DNA from: Anodontia alba
Lineage: Eukaryota > Mollusca > Bivalvia > Lucinida > Lucinidae
Assembly (NCBI GenBank): GCA_964016985.1
Contig: OZ024821.1
Location: 124,494,035-124,558,034 of the forward strand
Reading direction: 5' to 3'
DNA: 64,000 nucleotides
Shown here piece by piece: positions 11,617 through 23,258 of the stretch. A model generated the notes under the pieces. That model saw nothing but the letters and a program-made list of their open reading frames with translations, searched no databases and had not been told where the DNA came from. A program made the position numbers and the translations under genes. Numbering within the stretch: position 1 is the first letter of the stretch; each line of letters starts with the position of its first letter.

Positions 11617-11685
11617 GCCGGCTTTTGTAGCGACAGAGTGTTGGCCTGTCACGCAGACGGCCCGGGTTCGACCCCCGGTCGCGGC
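11617..11685 (+). repeat. tRNA-like unit 1 (SINE head)
   Basis: A 69-nt unit beginning GCCGGCTTTTGTAGCG, with a strong box B (GGGTTCGACCCCC) and acceptor-like ends. The anticodon stem pairs poorly, so it is a tRNA-derived repeat, not a functional tRNA. It directly follows the gag remnant. Confidence 0.5.
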
Positions 11686-11873
11686 ATAAGAAATTTGCAC
11701 CTGTTACATTTGGCGCCTACCGTAAATAACCCACATGTGTGCGTAAAAACTCCTTGAGTCACATTTCATGTGATTCTCGGACTCCTAGAAATTTAGGGAC
11801 GAATTTCAATTTGGAAGGGGGTAATGACACCTGGTATAGGTACATAACATACTTGTTCTGCCTTGCGGTACAA

Positions 11874-11947
11874 GCCGGCTTTTACAGCGACGCGGTAGAG
11901 TATTGGCCTGACACGCAGAAGGCCCGGGTTCGATCCCCGGTCAGGGT
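11874..11947 (+). repeat. tRNA-Val-like unit 2 (SINE head)
   Basis: Similar to the unit at 11617. It carries the CCTGACACGC anticodon-loop sequence of tRNA-Val(CAC) and box B GGGTTCGATCCCC. Both units are followed by a related A/T-rich stretch ending CTGTTACA. The anticodon stem has mismatches. Confidence 0.5.
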
Positions 11948-11993
11948 ATAAAAATTTTCAACTGTTACAGTTACTTAGTTATTTATATATCTG

Positions 11994-12135
11994 TTGTGTG
12001 ATAGGGGATATTGGTCATACTGCGTGTATAGATCTTGGTCAGATGGCGCGGATGTGTGGGCCGCTCTTGCTCTGTACATACTGCACGTCACATCCTCGGT
12101 GGTGTGTCATGAAGATATTCTATTGCTTAGTAGAT
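11994..12135 (+). repeat. Candidate LTR fragment (right)
   Basis: Partner of 9890-10080, same orientation, roughly 70% similar by eye. It could equally be an unrelated dispersed repeat. Confidence 0.35.
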
Positions 12136-12209
12136 TACTTATATCCTTGTTGGCCGCCTGTGTTGCTATAAGTTGTTTAAGGACAATGTACTGGATTCGT
12201 GTACATGGT

Positions 12210-12335
12210 GGCGAAATTTGTCGCCTCTACAAGTCATTATAAAATATCAACACAAATCAGAAATGAAATGTGCCTTTCATTTGTGTTTTTATTGATATTT
12301 TATGATGACATGTAGAGGTGGCCTATTTCGTCACT
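12210..12335. repeat. 125-bp palindrome
   Basis: GCCTCTACAAGTCATTATAA and AATATCAACACAAAT pair with ATTTGTGTTTTTATTGATAT and ATGACATGTAGAGGTGGC. Isolated, no ORF. Confidence 0.75.
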
Positions 12336-12389
12336 ATGTTTGGGCAGCCAGGAGATCGAGCGTCTCTGCGGCATACAATATACTTTTAA

Positions 12390-12690
12390 TCAACATCAGC
12401 CTTTTTGGCTCGATTAGTACAATCGACCCAAAGTATACATACACCAAATTCCCCGAACGATGTTGTCAACGTGCTTATATGTAAAACCTGAGCTTGGCTT
12501 AATGTTGTGACATTTGCAAACAATGCAGACCCAGACGCCGCAGAACACGGCCAAGGTCTGTACTGTTTGCTTAAATTGCAGGAAGTTAAGGATAAAATGA
12601 AACAGACGAAATTTCCCATTAAGGGCCATTTTCCCAGCCTATACTCCGAGACAATCGACTCACCAGTCCTATCAGTGCTTTGATTATATA
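12390..12690 (+). mobile_element. MITE of the GATCAGACGCCGCA family
   Basis: Shares GACAATCGACTCACCAGT, AGTGCTTTGATTAT and a decayed AGACCCAGACGCCGCAGAA hairpin with 15310-15615. Confidence 0.6.
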
Positions 12691-12719
12691 TTTCAACTGT
12701 ATGCTTCGTCAAGTGGCCG

Positions 12720-12965
12720 TTTTGTACAAGATTTTATAGATTACTTACATGAAATTATTAGTATGTACAGCCAGACTGGCTTGGTGATATTAATGGGTGA
12801 TTTCAATGCTCATTTACAGGGAGAAAGATTTTTGTAAATGTCTCTGATGTACGTGGTAAATATTTACTTGATATGATGCATTACCATAGTCTCATTCCTG
12901 TTAAAACAGTACTCGCACGTACAGGGGCGAATGCTAGCTTCGTCTCTTGTTGTGGTATGAATCTT
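12720..12965 (+). pseudogene. LINE endonuclease fragment
   Basis: Encodes FVQDFIDYLHEII and TGLVILMGDFNAHLQG; GDFNAH is a core motif of the APE-type endonuclease of non-LTR elements. Frameshifts follow at once. It lies directly right of a 300-bp MITE. Confidence 0.65.
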
Positions 12966-12984
12966 TAATTATTACATAAAAAGC

Positions 12985-13085
12985 AGTGTCGCACGTTATC
13001 AAGAGCCGTGCATTAACCGGCGAAAAGCCGTGTATTAACAAGGCAATTCATGCGCTGTTAATGCACGGCAGGCAACTTTCAGTAT
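12985..13085. repeat. Inverted repeat with GCCGTGCATTAAC arms
   Basis: GAGCCGTGCATTAAC is mirrored by GTTAATGCACGGCA, with a second internal GCCGTGTATTAAC. Probably a small foldback element. Confidence 0.6.
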
Positions 13086-13286
13086 GATCGTACTGGAGTC
13101 ACAGATTTGCTGCCGTTACGAGATGTGTACTGCCTGGCCCGAGAACGAGCAGTCCGTGGAAATTACGTTTGCGAGACATCGGTGAAAAGGCGAAACAAAA
13201 TAGTGCAAGAAATAACGCGAGCTGTAGCATATATTTTCAGTTTTTATGCAATAATAGCGATCGAACATGTTTTTCAATGCATATAC

Positions 13287-13376
13287 ATTCGCCAGGTCCC
13301 TTGGGAGGTGTTGAAACCGTGGCCTTCGGCCTCGGTTTTCAACACCTCCCACGGGACTTGGCGAATATTAATGCAT
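13287..13376. repeat. 90-bp near-perfect palindrome
   Basis: Arms from ATTCGCCAGGTCCC to GGGACTTGGCGAAT with centre GGCCTTCGGCC. Both strands are open for short ORFs because the sequence mirrors itself. An outer ATGCATA pair and A/T tracts suggest a larger element. Confidence 0.8.
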
Positions 13377-13819
13377 AAAAAAATGCCAAGCGTTTGTTTC
13401 GTGCACAACATCTCAAATGTGCGGAGGCATTTTTTTTTTTTTTTTACAGGGCTTAACTTGGAAATTGATTGAGCTGCAGAACTAGACATTAATTGGAAGA
13501 AAGTTAATAGCAGAGAAATGCATCTCATACTAATGTTGTAGCCGAAATAAATTCGTTAGTAATGTTTGTTGCTATCAAAACGGAATTGTAATATGAAGTT
13601 AAAAGGTGTGTGTATGTTGGGAGGCGGGGCTTTGGGCTTGACTGAACCATCCTCTACGTACTTCTTCTTAATCCAGCCCTGAGTATGTTACACTGATAAT
13701 TTTAGAGCTTGTAAAACCACATATTGAGTGGAAGCTAGCAAAAAGTATAGCAAGCATCCTTTTCTAGAATTTATTTTTTTTTATCAGGATTATATAAATC
13801 AAATGTGGGGACACCACCA

Positions 13820-13872
13820 ACAGCAGTAGCAGCAACAGCAACAACAACAACAGCAGCAGCAACAACAACATG
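13820..13872. repeat. (CAA/CAG)n tract
   Basis: Imperfect CAACAACAACAACAGCAGCAG; no coding context. Confidence 0.85.
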
Positions 13873-15309
13873 AGCTAATAGATGGATGGAGAAACTTGTT
13901 TTACAGTGTATACATTTTGTCAACATTAATTGGGCCGCGTCATGTGAAAAAGAGCCTTTGATCATACGCAAAATGCGCAGATTCAGATCATCTTGCGCAT
14001 GCGCATAGTATCATCCGGGCCTTTGCTCTCCATTCATACATTTTATGGTTTTTCAATGATTCCGCTAGCGGACAGTGAAGGCCCTGATCAGACTGCGCGG
14101 ATGCGCAGGCTGATCTGGGCCTTTGCTTCCCGCATTTGCCCGAAAATACGTTTTGCATGGTGCGGTCGAATTATTGTTTTTATAAGATTACGAAAATTGC
14201 ACTATGGATAGTCCCGGTTAGATTGCCCAGTTGCGTACAGCTGGCCATTGTCTCCTTAATGAAAAACCAGCGTGTCTTGTCGATTAAGTTTTAATCCTAT
14301 CAATCTGGCTATGTAGGTCATTTCTTGGATGTACTTTTCACGTGGGTGACGGAGAAGGAGCTCCCTCGAAGTAATTTAATTGGATTGTCAGTCACACTGT
14401 ATTGTGGACACCAGTGTCTAATGTCAGGAGAGCCTATACACCCTCACTATCTTGCTACTGCTGTCGCTATTCGACTTTTGCGCAAGACTCATTGACTAAA
14501 CCTCAGAGTATCTGATGTCAGTAACAGCTTGTCTTATTATTAACCCTTTAAGCGCTGAACAGAATTTCAGCATAATTTTATAAAAAAATAATTCTGAGAA
14601 AAATAAGACTTGACATTTCATGTGAATCTTCTGCTTGGCAGAATATTTACATTTTGTGCCTTATGATGTATATCATTGAGTGCTCCTTTTTTATAGTCAA
14701 GTAGCGTTTCCCTATTTATGAAAATGGACACAAACAATGACGTCACTGTCAATTTATTCTCTGAGGATATAGTATTTCGAATTTCGAATTTTCGGCCAAC
14801 ATAGTAACACATACATACAAGAGAGAGAAATTCACATGAAAAAGATATGAGCCGTGGCATAGCATTTCCTACCAGATTGTATGTGCGCCCAGTGAAGATT
14901 CAGATGAGTGCATCCGCGCAGTCTGATTAGAGTCTTCGCAGGGTGTTTAGTGGGAATCCAGTGATCCAAAGCGCCTTCACTTCGAAGTGACGACTGATCA
15001 GACTGCGCAAACTCGCAGGCTGATCTGAGTCTTACCTAGGCGCACATGCAGTCTTGTATGTAATGTACCCCGGCTCATATATAAATGAGATAATCGTGGT
15101 AACCTCAGATCTGTACTGAATCCATGGTACATGTAGCTCTAGATCTCGCTAGTTTTACGTCGACTGTTTGCAATCCATCAAAAGTATACACACACCAAAA
15201 TTTCCTTTACCAACCAATTGTTCACGATATAAAACCCACAACTTGTTGTCTCCGAACCGAACTCTATTCCCAAACTGAACGATTGTTTATCATTCGACCC
15301 AGTTACTAA

Positions 15310-15615
15310 AGAATCGTTTGTACGAAATCCAAGTAACATTTATTTATAGCCACGTTATTCTTGTCTCTGCGACGTTAGAGTACCGGGTAAAATGGGTTGT
15401 CTGTCAAACCTGGACTGGGCGTAGTGTTGGTACATTGGCAAACAGTGAAGACCCAGATCAGACGCCGCAGAATGCGGCGTCTGATCAGGGTCTTCACTGT
15501 TGTTTCAAAGTTAATGGTTAAATAAAAGAGTCTTAAGTCCCCGTTCAGGACCCAGCCTACACTCAGAGACAATCGACCTACCAGTGCTGTCAGTGCTTTG
15601 ATTTTTAATATTGAG
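15310..15615 (+). mobile_element. MITE carrying a GATCAGACGCCGCA hairpin
   Basis: The central hairpin at 15437-15500 pairs ACAGTGAAGACCCAGATCAG with CTGATCAGGGTCTTCACTGT. The flanks (GTCTGTCAAACCTGGAC; GACAATCGACCTACCAGTGC) recur at 12480-12670 and, inverted, at 31050-31200, so the mobile unit is about 300 bp. Confidence 0.65.
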
Positions 15616-15877
15616 TCGTTTAAATACTTTCTATTTTAAAAGCAACCCTTGACGCATAGGGGATCTTCAACGGAACGTTATTACTGTGAACCTTCTTTAC
15701 AATGCATAAAATTTGCTCCCACATATGTTGCCATTAAAATGTATTTGTTGTTGTAAAGAATCCTTAAACGCAGCAGAATGATAGGTAAGAAAGGACTTTT
15801 TTAAGTCTTATTTCCTTATACAAAATATCTGTTGGGCATTTATGAGACTCAATAAGGCGACTCTAACAATCATGAAC

Positions 15878-16154
15878 CATCACGAAAACTTACCTATATA
15901 ATTTTGACCCCCTTAAACCCCACTTTTATATAGTAAAACTGGGGTTGCAGGGGTACAAGTTACTTTTCTTATTTCTGCTCAAAACATGGATTGCGGGTAA
16001 TCGTTAGAACCGCCTCGCCGAGGCGGTTCTAACGAGTACCAACAATCTATGATTTGAGCAGAAATATGAAAAATATCACAGTTTTTTATCTGAAAATTTT
16101 TAATTTGTGGAGGAAAAATTTTCTATATATTTGAATAGGCGTGTTTTCGTAATG
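15878..16154 (+). mobile_element. Palindromic MITE family 1, copy 2
   Basis: Ends CATCACGAAAAC and GTTTTCGTAATG. A central palindrome of GAACCGCCTCG and CGAGGCGGTTC extends about 60 bp per arm. No coding capacity. Confidence 0.88.
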
Positions 16155-16361
16155 CAAAGTATGTTTCTTGAAGTATTAATTACAATGTTCTCGCGTAATT
16201 TCTGCTTACCTGTCACCTTTTGAGCGAAGGTTTCATGTCAGTCAAACTATCCCTATAACAAATTTTGTCGTTGGGTCGAATGTCGGTATAAAGAGGGTTA
16301 CTGTACCGAGTTTCGTTTAAATCGCGATATTGGTTATAATGAATGTGTCATTCAGCCACTT

Positions 16362-16639
16362 CATCACGAAAACACGCCTATATAATTTTGACCCCCTTAA
16401 ACCCCACTTTTATACAGTAAAACTGGGGTTTCCAGGGGTATACATTATTTTTCTTATTTCTGCACAAAATATAGATTGTGGGTACTCGTTAGAACCGCCT
16501 CGCCGAGGCGGTTCTAACGAGTACCTACAATCTATGTTTTGAGCAGAAATATGAAAAATATCAGAGTTTTTTATCTGAAAATTTTCAGTTTTTTGGGGTG
16601 AAATTTTCTATATATTTGAATAGGCGTGTTTTCATAATG
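16362..16639 (+). mobile_element. Palindromic MITE family 1, copy 3
   Basis: Same ends and orientation as copy 2, only about 200 bp away. The central palindrome is complete. Confidence 0.88.
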
Positions 16640-17090
16640 TCCCATTTATGGGATTATGGGACGTACATGTACATGTAGCAACGCATCAAAATGGTTAAAT
16701 ATCACGCATGTAAGATTTCTATCACAGTAAGCTCGAATTTCTTGAATGAATTTTTTTTCTGTTTAAAAGTGATGACGCTCGGATGGACCCACGAAAGTTG
16801 CATGAAGTTTTCACAAAAGTGCATCCCGCGATTTGCTGAAATAATCTAAAATGCTTCAGTTGAAGTGAAAAGTACCTGTCGAAAGCTGGAGGCTTCGTGT
16901 CGAGCAACGGTTTCAATGAGTATTACAATGCAATTACATTGCAATTTATCAAACGAAAAATTCGACATTTTTGTACTTCTCCACGAAAACATATTTTGTG
17001 GTATCCAATAAGGCGCTTCTAATGAGTATTCACAGAAAGTCGACACTTGACACAAGGACAAAACTCGTTATAATGATTTGACTGGCACGA

Positions 17091-17371
17091 CATCTCGAAA
17101 ACATACCTATATAATTCTGACCCCCTTAAACCCCACTTTTAAACAGTAAAACTGGGGTTTACAGGGGTATATGTTATTTTTCTTATTTCTGTTCAAAAAC
17201 ATAGATTGTGGGTACTCGTTAGAACCGCCTCACCGAGGCGGTTCTAACGAGTACCCACAATCGATGTTTTGAGCAGAAATATGAAAAAATATCAGATTTT
17301 TTTTTTCTGAAAACTTTCAGTGTTTGGTGGTGAAATCTTCAATATACTTGAATAGGCGTGTTTTCGTAATG
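17091..17371 (+). mobile_element. Palindromic MITE family 1, copy 4
   Basis: Ends CATCTCGAAAACATACC and GGCGTGTTTTCGTAATG. The palindrome is complete with a CACC centre variant. Confidence 0.87.
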
Positions 17372-17603
17372 AAACTGTAGCTCACGCGGTGACAGAAATT
17401 GTGCAAGTATATTGTATTAAATCGTATAGAAAAGTAGGCTTTGGACATTTGCTAGAATTGCCTCATTGAAGCGATCCTAAAAATTATCCAAAACACATGT
17501 TCTACGAGGAAATTCAGAATAAAACAAAGCCTTTCTTACATACATGTATCATTCTGCTCATGAAGGATTCTTTACAATAACAAATTCATTTTGATGGCGA
17601 CAT

Positions 17604-17761
17604 CCCAGCGGGCACATGACGTAAATACAACGTCGCCTCAACGTCGATGCAACGTTGCATCGACGTTGAGGCGACGTTGTATTTACGTCATGTGCCCGCT
17701 GGGTTTATGACGTTGCATCGACGTTGAGGCGACGTTGTATTTACGTTATGTGCCCGCTGGG
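17604..17761. repeat. Three-arm palindrome with CCCAGCGGG ends
   Basis: 17604-17703 is a nearly perfect palindrome from CCCAGCGGGCACATGACGT inward, with the centre GCAACGTTGC. A third copy of the right arm follows directly (to 17761). A related but simpler element lies at 50908-51007. Confidence 0.85.
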
Positions 17762-17794
17762 ATCTTTCGGAAATGAAATACTGTTGTTGTAAAG

Positions 17795-18073
17795 CATCAC
17801 GAAAACACTCCTATATAATATTGACCCCCTTAAACCCCACTTTTATATAGTAAAACTGGGGTTTACAGGGGTATACATTATTTTTCTTATTTCTGCTCAA
17901 AAACAGAGATTGTGGGTACACATTAGAACCGCCTCGCCGAGACGTTTCTAACGAGTGTCCACAATCTATGTTTTGAGCAGAAATAAGAAAAATATCGAAG
18001 TTTTTTATCTGAAAATTTTCAGTTTTTGGAGGTGAAATTTTCATTGTATTTGAATAGGCATGTTTTCGTAATG
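17795..18073 (+). mobile_element. Palindromic MITE family 1, copy 5
   Basis: Ends CATCACGAAAACACTCC and GGCATGTTTTCGTAATG. The arms carry a few mismatches. Confidence 0.87.
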
Positions 18074-19373
18074 GAGACTTCACTGTACTTTTTTTTTATA
18101 ATCATTTTACCTTTCTCTGATGCTTGGGAGAGTTGTGGTACGTGATTATTACCTTTTCTAAGTATCTCTATTTTTATTTGAAAACGAAACGAAATCATGC
18201 CTTCAGGGCATGCGTGGACAGGAAACACCCAGATCAGACTGTGCGTCTGATCACGATCTTCGCTATCAGCTGCCAGAATCATTGGATACTATATAATGTA
18301 TCAATGGAGCAAAGGCCCGGATGAGATCTTGCTCATATACAGGATGGTGTGAATCCGCTGACTTTGCGCATGCTCGAAGGCACGTTTTCACTTGACGCGG
18401 CCTATTTTAGGAATTACACATTAATGGAGGGTAAAATCAAATTCAACAAATTCAACAGCAACAACAATAACAAATCCAACAACAATATGAATAAAAATAA
18501 CAGCATTGTTAAGGAGCAATAAATGAAAATTCAGGGATACATTTCTCTAGTTCTCCATCAGAAGGTTATGTTGTGCGCTTCTAACGAATACCAATTACTG
18601 ATGTTTTATGGAGAAATTAGAATAAAAAAAAGTGATAATGATAATGTACACAAGCTGTTCGGCAAAAAGCGAACAGGATAGTTTGGTGTAAAGGGACTGT
18701 ACAAAAGACAAGACAATTTAAGTGACCAAGCATTTAATTCCCAATTACTATTTCCTTCGTTTAAACCATAGCATTTTCCTATTTACACAAACAAAACCAT
18801 ACAATATTAAAATATGATTTTAAGCAAGTATTTACGTTACCAATCTCTTGCATAATACGAGTCATTTTACGAATTTTGAACTAATTATGATTTTGCTTAC
18901 GATCTTATGATTCAAATTATTATGAAAGTATGTATAAAAATTGTCCAGAATACACAACCAGCAACAAAATGATTTCAAGTTCCATTGTTTTATTGGTTTT
19001 TTTTTTGGTTTTTTTATTTTTTTTTTTTTTTTTGTACTGATATATTATTTAGAAACTGTGTATTAAATTATTAACTCTTTTGCTGGCACAGGCGATAATA
19101 ATATACGTCTTTCCAAACGATAGTTTGTTAAAATAAAATAAAAAAAACAACAACAAACAAACAAAATAACAGACGACAAATATCGTCTGAAATTTTGCGC
19201 CGAAAGAGTTAATCCAAACAAGTTCTGGGTATTGCAATCCCCTTTTCAGAATGTTGCCGGTGTACAAGAAACCAAATAGTAAACCACAATGTTATCTTCC
19301 TTGAAAAACTAAATCGAGTTCTCTTAACCAGTTCCGCTATAGAGACCCAAATGGTCCAAATGACTACAATTCC

Positions 19374-19441
19374 AAACAGTGTAGATCCAGATGAGACGGG
19401 CTCGTAATGAGCCGTCTAATCAGAATCCATACTGTTTGTCA
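19374..19441. repeat. Hairpin AAACAGTGTAGATCC
   Basis: AAACAGTGTAGATCCAGATG pairs with the region ending CATACTGTTTG; centre GGCTCGTAATGAGCC. Close relatives are at 21167-21234 and 32099-32166. Confidence 0.7.
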
Positions 19442-19485
19442 TTCTGTCATAGATTTTTGACTGACATACCTATTTGTATTGTAAC

Positions 19486-19754
19486 CATCACGAAAACATG
19501 CCTATATATTTTTGACCCCCTTAAACCCCACTTTTAAATAGTAAAACTAGGGTTTACAGGGGTATACATTATTTTTCTTATATTTGCTCAAAACATAGAT
19601 TGTGGGAACCGCCTCGACGAGGCGGTTCTAAAGAGTACCCACAATCTATGTTTTGAGCAAAAGTATGAAAAATATCAGAGTTTTTTATCTGACAATTTTC
19701 AAGTTTTTGGAGAAGAAAGTTTCTATATATTTGAATAGGCGTGTTTTCGTAATG
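19486..19754 (+). mobile_element. Palindromic MITE family 1, copy 6
   Basis: Same orientation as copies 2-5. The left central arm has a ten-base deletion next to GAACCGCCTCG. Confidence 0.86.
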
Positions 19755-19810
19755 TGAATGGATGTGTCCAAACTCTGAGATGGATGTCCATGTTAGAAAT
19801 TGAAGGGTGA

Positions 19811-20143
19811 AACGGTCGAATCTTATCTCGAAATCCAAGGGACTCTATGAAACACTTCGAGATATCCGGACTTCGACATATAAGATTTGCAGAAGTGAGG
19901 AAAAAAGTAATCGAACAACCACCTTTAACAGAATGAATTTTTAATTTGACTCCTAAGTTAGAGGTATATTGAAAATATTGTGGAAAAGAGGAGAAATTGC
20001 TCCTAAGGAGCAATTTCTCCTCTTTTCCACAATATTTTGTTGCCTGTTGGTAGAGCTCTGTGTTAAAACAGGGACCAGATTTTCACTTCAAGATAAGCGG
20101 TTATTCGAGATAAGCGAGTTCGAGATAACGAAAGTCGACTGTA
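19811..20143 (+). mobile_element. TA-flanked MITE (mariner/pogo-like ends), copy with perfect hairpin
   Basis: The right end CGAGATAACGAAAGTCGACT/GTA matches the inverse of the left-end motif CAGTCGAACCTCGTTATC. The left end is degenerate (GGTCGAATCTTATCTCG). The core is a 67-nt near-perfect hairpin at 19972-20038. Confidence 0.7.
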
Positions 20144-20329
20144 TTAAGATGTACTGATCACATTAAGGTATCACCAGCAAAACAGAATCACGATATTAAG
20201 AGTCCGATACAATACTGAATCGTAATTGTTAAATACTGTTGTTTTGGGTTTGTTTGTTTTTTCTATATTAGTCGCAAAATAAATGTGTATTGTTCCTAAT
20301 GCTTAGCCTGCTGGGTAAACAGTTTCTGC

Positions 20330-20512
20330 AGGAGACTATTTTAAATATTTTTTCTTATACGAGAAAGTTGGCTTATACATTTCATGCACATTGCATCCCC
20401 AGGAGACAATTTACTTGAAATGTCAGAGCCTATTTCTTGGAAAAATAAGCAAAATACAACAGTGTCGTCTGCTGTATTAGTCCAGAATATGGTAAAGCTA
20501 AAAAGTATTTTC
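20330..20512. repeat. Hairpin MITE with CAGCAGACGAC ends
   Basis: The core TTTCATGCACATTG ... GACAATTTACTTGAAA is a hairpin around CCAGGAGACA. The right end is TGTCGTCTGCTG. Confidence 0.6.
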
Positions 20513-20666
20513 CTATGTCAAAAGTACATTTTGCAAATATCATAAAGTACGACCGATATTAACCACTAGTATCACGATACAGTATTATAACCAAAGATAT
20601 CATGATATACCGATGCATCGATGATATCGGCCCAGCTCTACAATCAAGGGCCAACTAACAATCTGA

Positions 20667-20885
20667 CATTACGAAAACACGCCTATTCAAATATACTGAA
20701 AATTGTACCACGACAAATGAAAATTTTCAAATAAAAAAATCCGACGAGGCGGTTCTAACGAGTACCCACAATCTATGTTTTTAGCAGAAATAAGAAAAAT
20801 AAAGTATACCCCTGTAAACCTCAGTTTTACTGTATAAAAGTGGGGTTTAAGGGGGTCAAAATTATATAGGCATGTTTTCGTGATG
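20667..20885 (-). mobile_element. Palindromic MITE family 1, copy 7
   Basis: Opposite orientation. Left central arm almost entirely deleted (ATCCGACGAGGCGGTTC). Confidence 0.82.
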
Positions 20886-22504
20886 AAAAGCAAAATGCCA
20901 TATTTCTATCTCTAATTTAGTAATCAAAGAAGAAACTGTGTTAAACTCCTCTTGTATTAGCAGTTAAATAGCATATGATTTAACTGTTCACATTCTCCGA
21001 TCCCAGTTAGACAAAACTTGATTATTTGAAATTTTTCAATGACGCAATCATAGCGATGACTTAATTGGATATGTCATATTTCGAAACAATGTTGAAATAG
21101 TAACTATACTCAATCAAAACAAAACAATTTACCCCTTCCAGCCCGACAGACCAAAACAAACACCTGAGCAAACGGTATAGATCCAGATAAAATGGCTCGT
21201 AACGAGACGTCCCATCAGGATCTACACTGTTTGCCATTTATTGTTATTATTATTTTCGACTGAATCTCCTATTTGCAGTCCAAATTTAAAAATGGAAGAG
21301 TCCATTTCAGTCCCGAGGATGAAAAGGTTAAAGCGTATACATAGCATGTATACCAAGATGGGTAAAGACTGTGCATATATCGTGCGACTATAACTACCAA
21401 TGACAGCTTTGATGTTTTACAGGCTGATACCGTAGCTACTATAGATGTCGTTCTGATAATTTTATTGTCCGTAAAATTAATAAGAATATGATACTCTAAG
21501 TTCCGTGAAAATAATGTATGCTCTCACTGAGGGTCTGAAAAATCTGCACTCACAATGAAAGAAATGAAAAATATAAATATACGAAAAATCTTTTAAAGTA
21601 ATTAGATTAAAATCACTATAACAGTTCTACCTTCCTTGACCTAACATGGCTACGTAGGGTAATTAGACAACTACGTACTTACACAATATTTTCTCCAATA
21701 GTACTTTATTGCAGTCCTCAGAAGCATTTTAAGCAAGCTAAGGGCAGCTTTATTTCATTTGAAAATATTATTTTCAGACAACAAAAAGCAAGGTTATATC
21801 AAATTCACTTTAATTGGATGATAGTTTGTTTTAACATTTTAAAATAACTAACGGCCGAATGGATTGTGATCTGCTAAATGGTTTAGAACAATCATTTATT
21901 TTATGAGCTGTATTTTTACTAGTATGTTCATGTATATCTTTTAGGCATAGCTCTAAATGAACCTTCTTTTCAGATGATATTAACAAAGAAAGGCTAGTTT
22001 AAAAACGGCAAAATTCTATAATTCCTCTAATAATACAGATCCCTACACATGCATATTTTTGCGAAATATCTTGGGAGAAATGGGTACACATTTCATAGCA
22101 GACTGCATGTAGTTGTTTTCGTTTTTGGATTATTTCGGTAAAATCTTCTTTACTGTTATGCATTTATCATGCCTACTCTAAGTATTCGGAAAGACAGCCC
22201 GCGCAACCAGTGTAGATGCCAGTCTGATAAGGGTCTACGCAATTGGCTACCCAGTCAGTAGTTGGTATAATTGCTAAGTAAAATGGGCTTGTTCAAATGT
22301 TGGAACAATGATGGAAAGGGGTTTATATGTTGTTTTTTTTATCTGTATGAAAATTTAAGATATTGCATATTCAGGCCCCGAGGTTATAAAACGTTTTTTC
22401 ATGCTCAATAGCTGAGCATAACACTTGTCCTGCTTGCTTATAAATCTCAAATACTAACAATTGCAAATTCTTTCTTGCTAAGCATAGCTTAGCATGGAGT
22501 TTTC
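20886..22504. other. No gene recognised
   Basis: AT-rich. Holds one short hairpin (21167-21234) and a decayed one (22196-22254); otherwise nothing seen on either strand. Confidence 0.6.
21167..21234. repeat. Hairpin AAACGGTATAGATCC
   Basis: Left GCAAACGGTATAGATCC, right GGATCTACACTGTTTGC, centre GGCTCGTAACGAGACG. Confidence 0.7.
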
Positions 22505-23258
22505 TCTGCTAATAAATATGAACATGCTAACTATTGTTGTCATTTTCTTATATATTAGCAGAGAAAATTTCATTCCCAAATGAGTTGTGTAAGAAAAGAG
22601 TTTTATAGCCTGCGGACCAGAACTAACCCTATATAGACTCAAAATGACCACTTGTAGCTAAAATCTATCTGTTAAACCAATTAATCCTGGATCTGCGGTA
22701 GAGTGTACCACCACTGGTACAAAGCAAAATGTTCTACATTTTGTTTTGACACTAAAGAAAAATGTAAATTTCTTTTTGATACAGTCGAACCTCGTTATCT
22801 CGAACTCGCTTATTTCTAATTACCGCTTTTCTTGAAGTGAAAATCTGCTCCCTGTTTTAGCATGAAACTATGACAACAAGTAACTCTGCTAATAAATATG
22901 AACATGCTAACTATTGTTGTCATTTTCTTATATATTAGCAGAGAAAATTTCATTCCCAAATGAGTTGTGTAAGAAAAGAGTTTTATAGCCTGCGGACCAG
23001 AACTAACCCTATATAGACTCAAAATGACCACTTGTAGCTAAAATCTATCTGTTAAACCAATTAATCCTGGATCTGCGGTAGAGTGTACCACCACTGGTAC
23101 AAAGCAAAATGTTCTACATTTTGTCTTGACACTAAAGAAAAATGTAAATTTCTTTTTGATACAGTCGAACCTCGTTATCTCGAATTCGCTTATTTCTAAT
23201 TACCGCTTTTCTCGAAGTGAAAATCTGTTTTAACATGAAACTATGACAACAAGTAACA
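22505..23258. repeat. Direct tandem duplication, about 380 bp unit
   Basis: 22505-22884 and 22885-23258 are nearly identical, with a few substitutions and a six- or seven-base difference near CTGCTCCCTG. The duplicated unit includes the left end of the TA-flanked MITE (22781-22884), so the breakpoint lies inside that MITE. Confidence 0.88.

Noticed and set aside
11617..11947. Functional tRNA-Val genes
   Set aside because: Anticodon and acceptor stems have several mismatches and there is no clean pol III terminator. Better explained as SINE heads.
13107..13528. Overlapping ORFs on both strands around 13.1-13.5 kb
   Set aside because: Produced by a 90-bp palindrome that encodes the same peptide on both strands.
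15878..18073. CRISPR-like regularly spaced palindromic repeats
   Set aside because: Units are about 280 bp with transposon-type inverted ends and irregular spacing, in animal DNA; they are MITEs.
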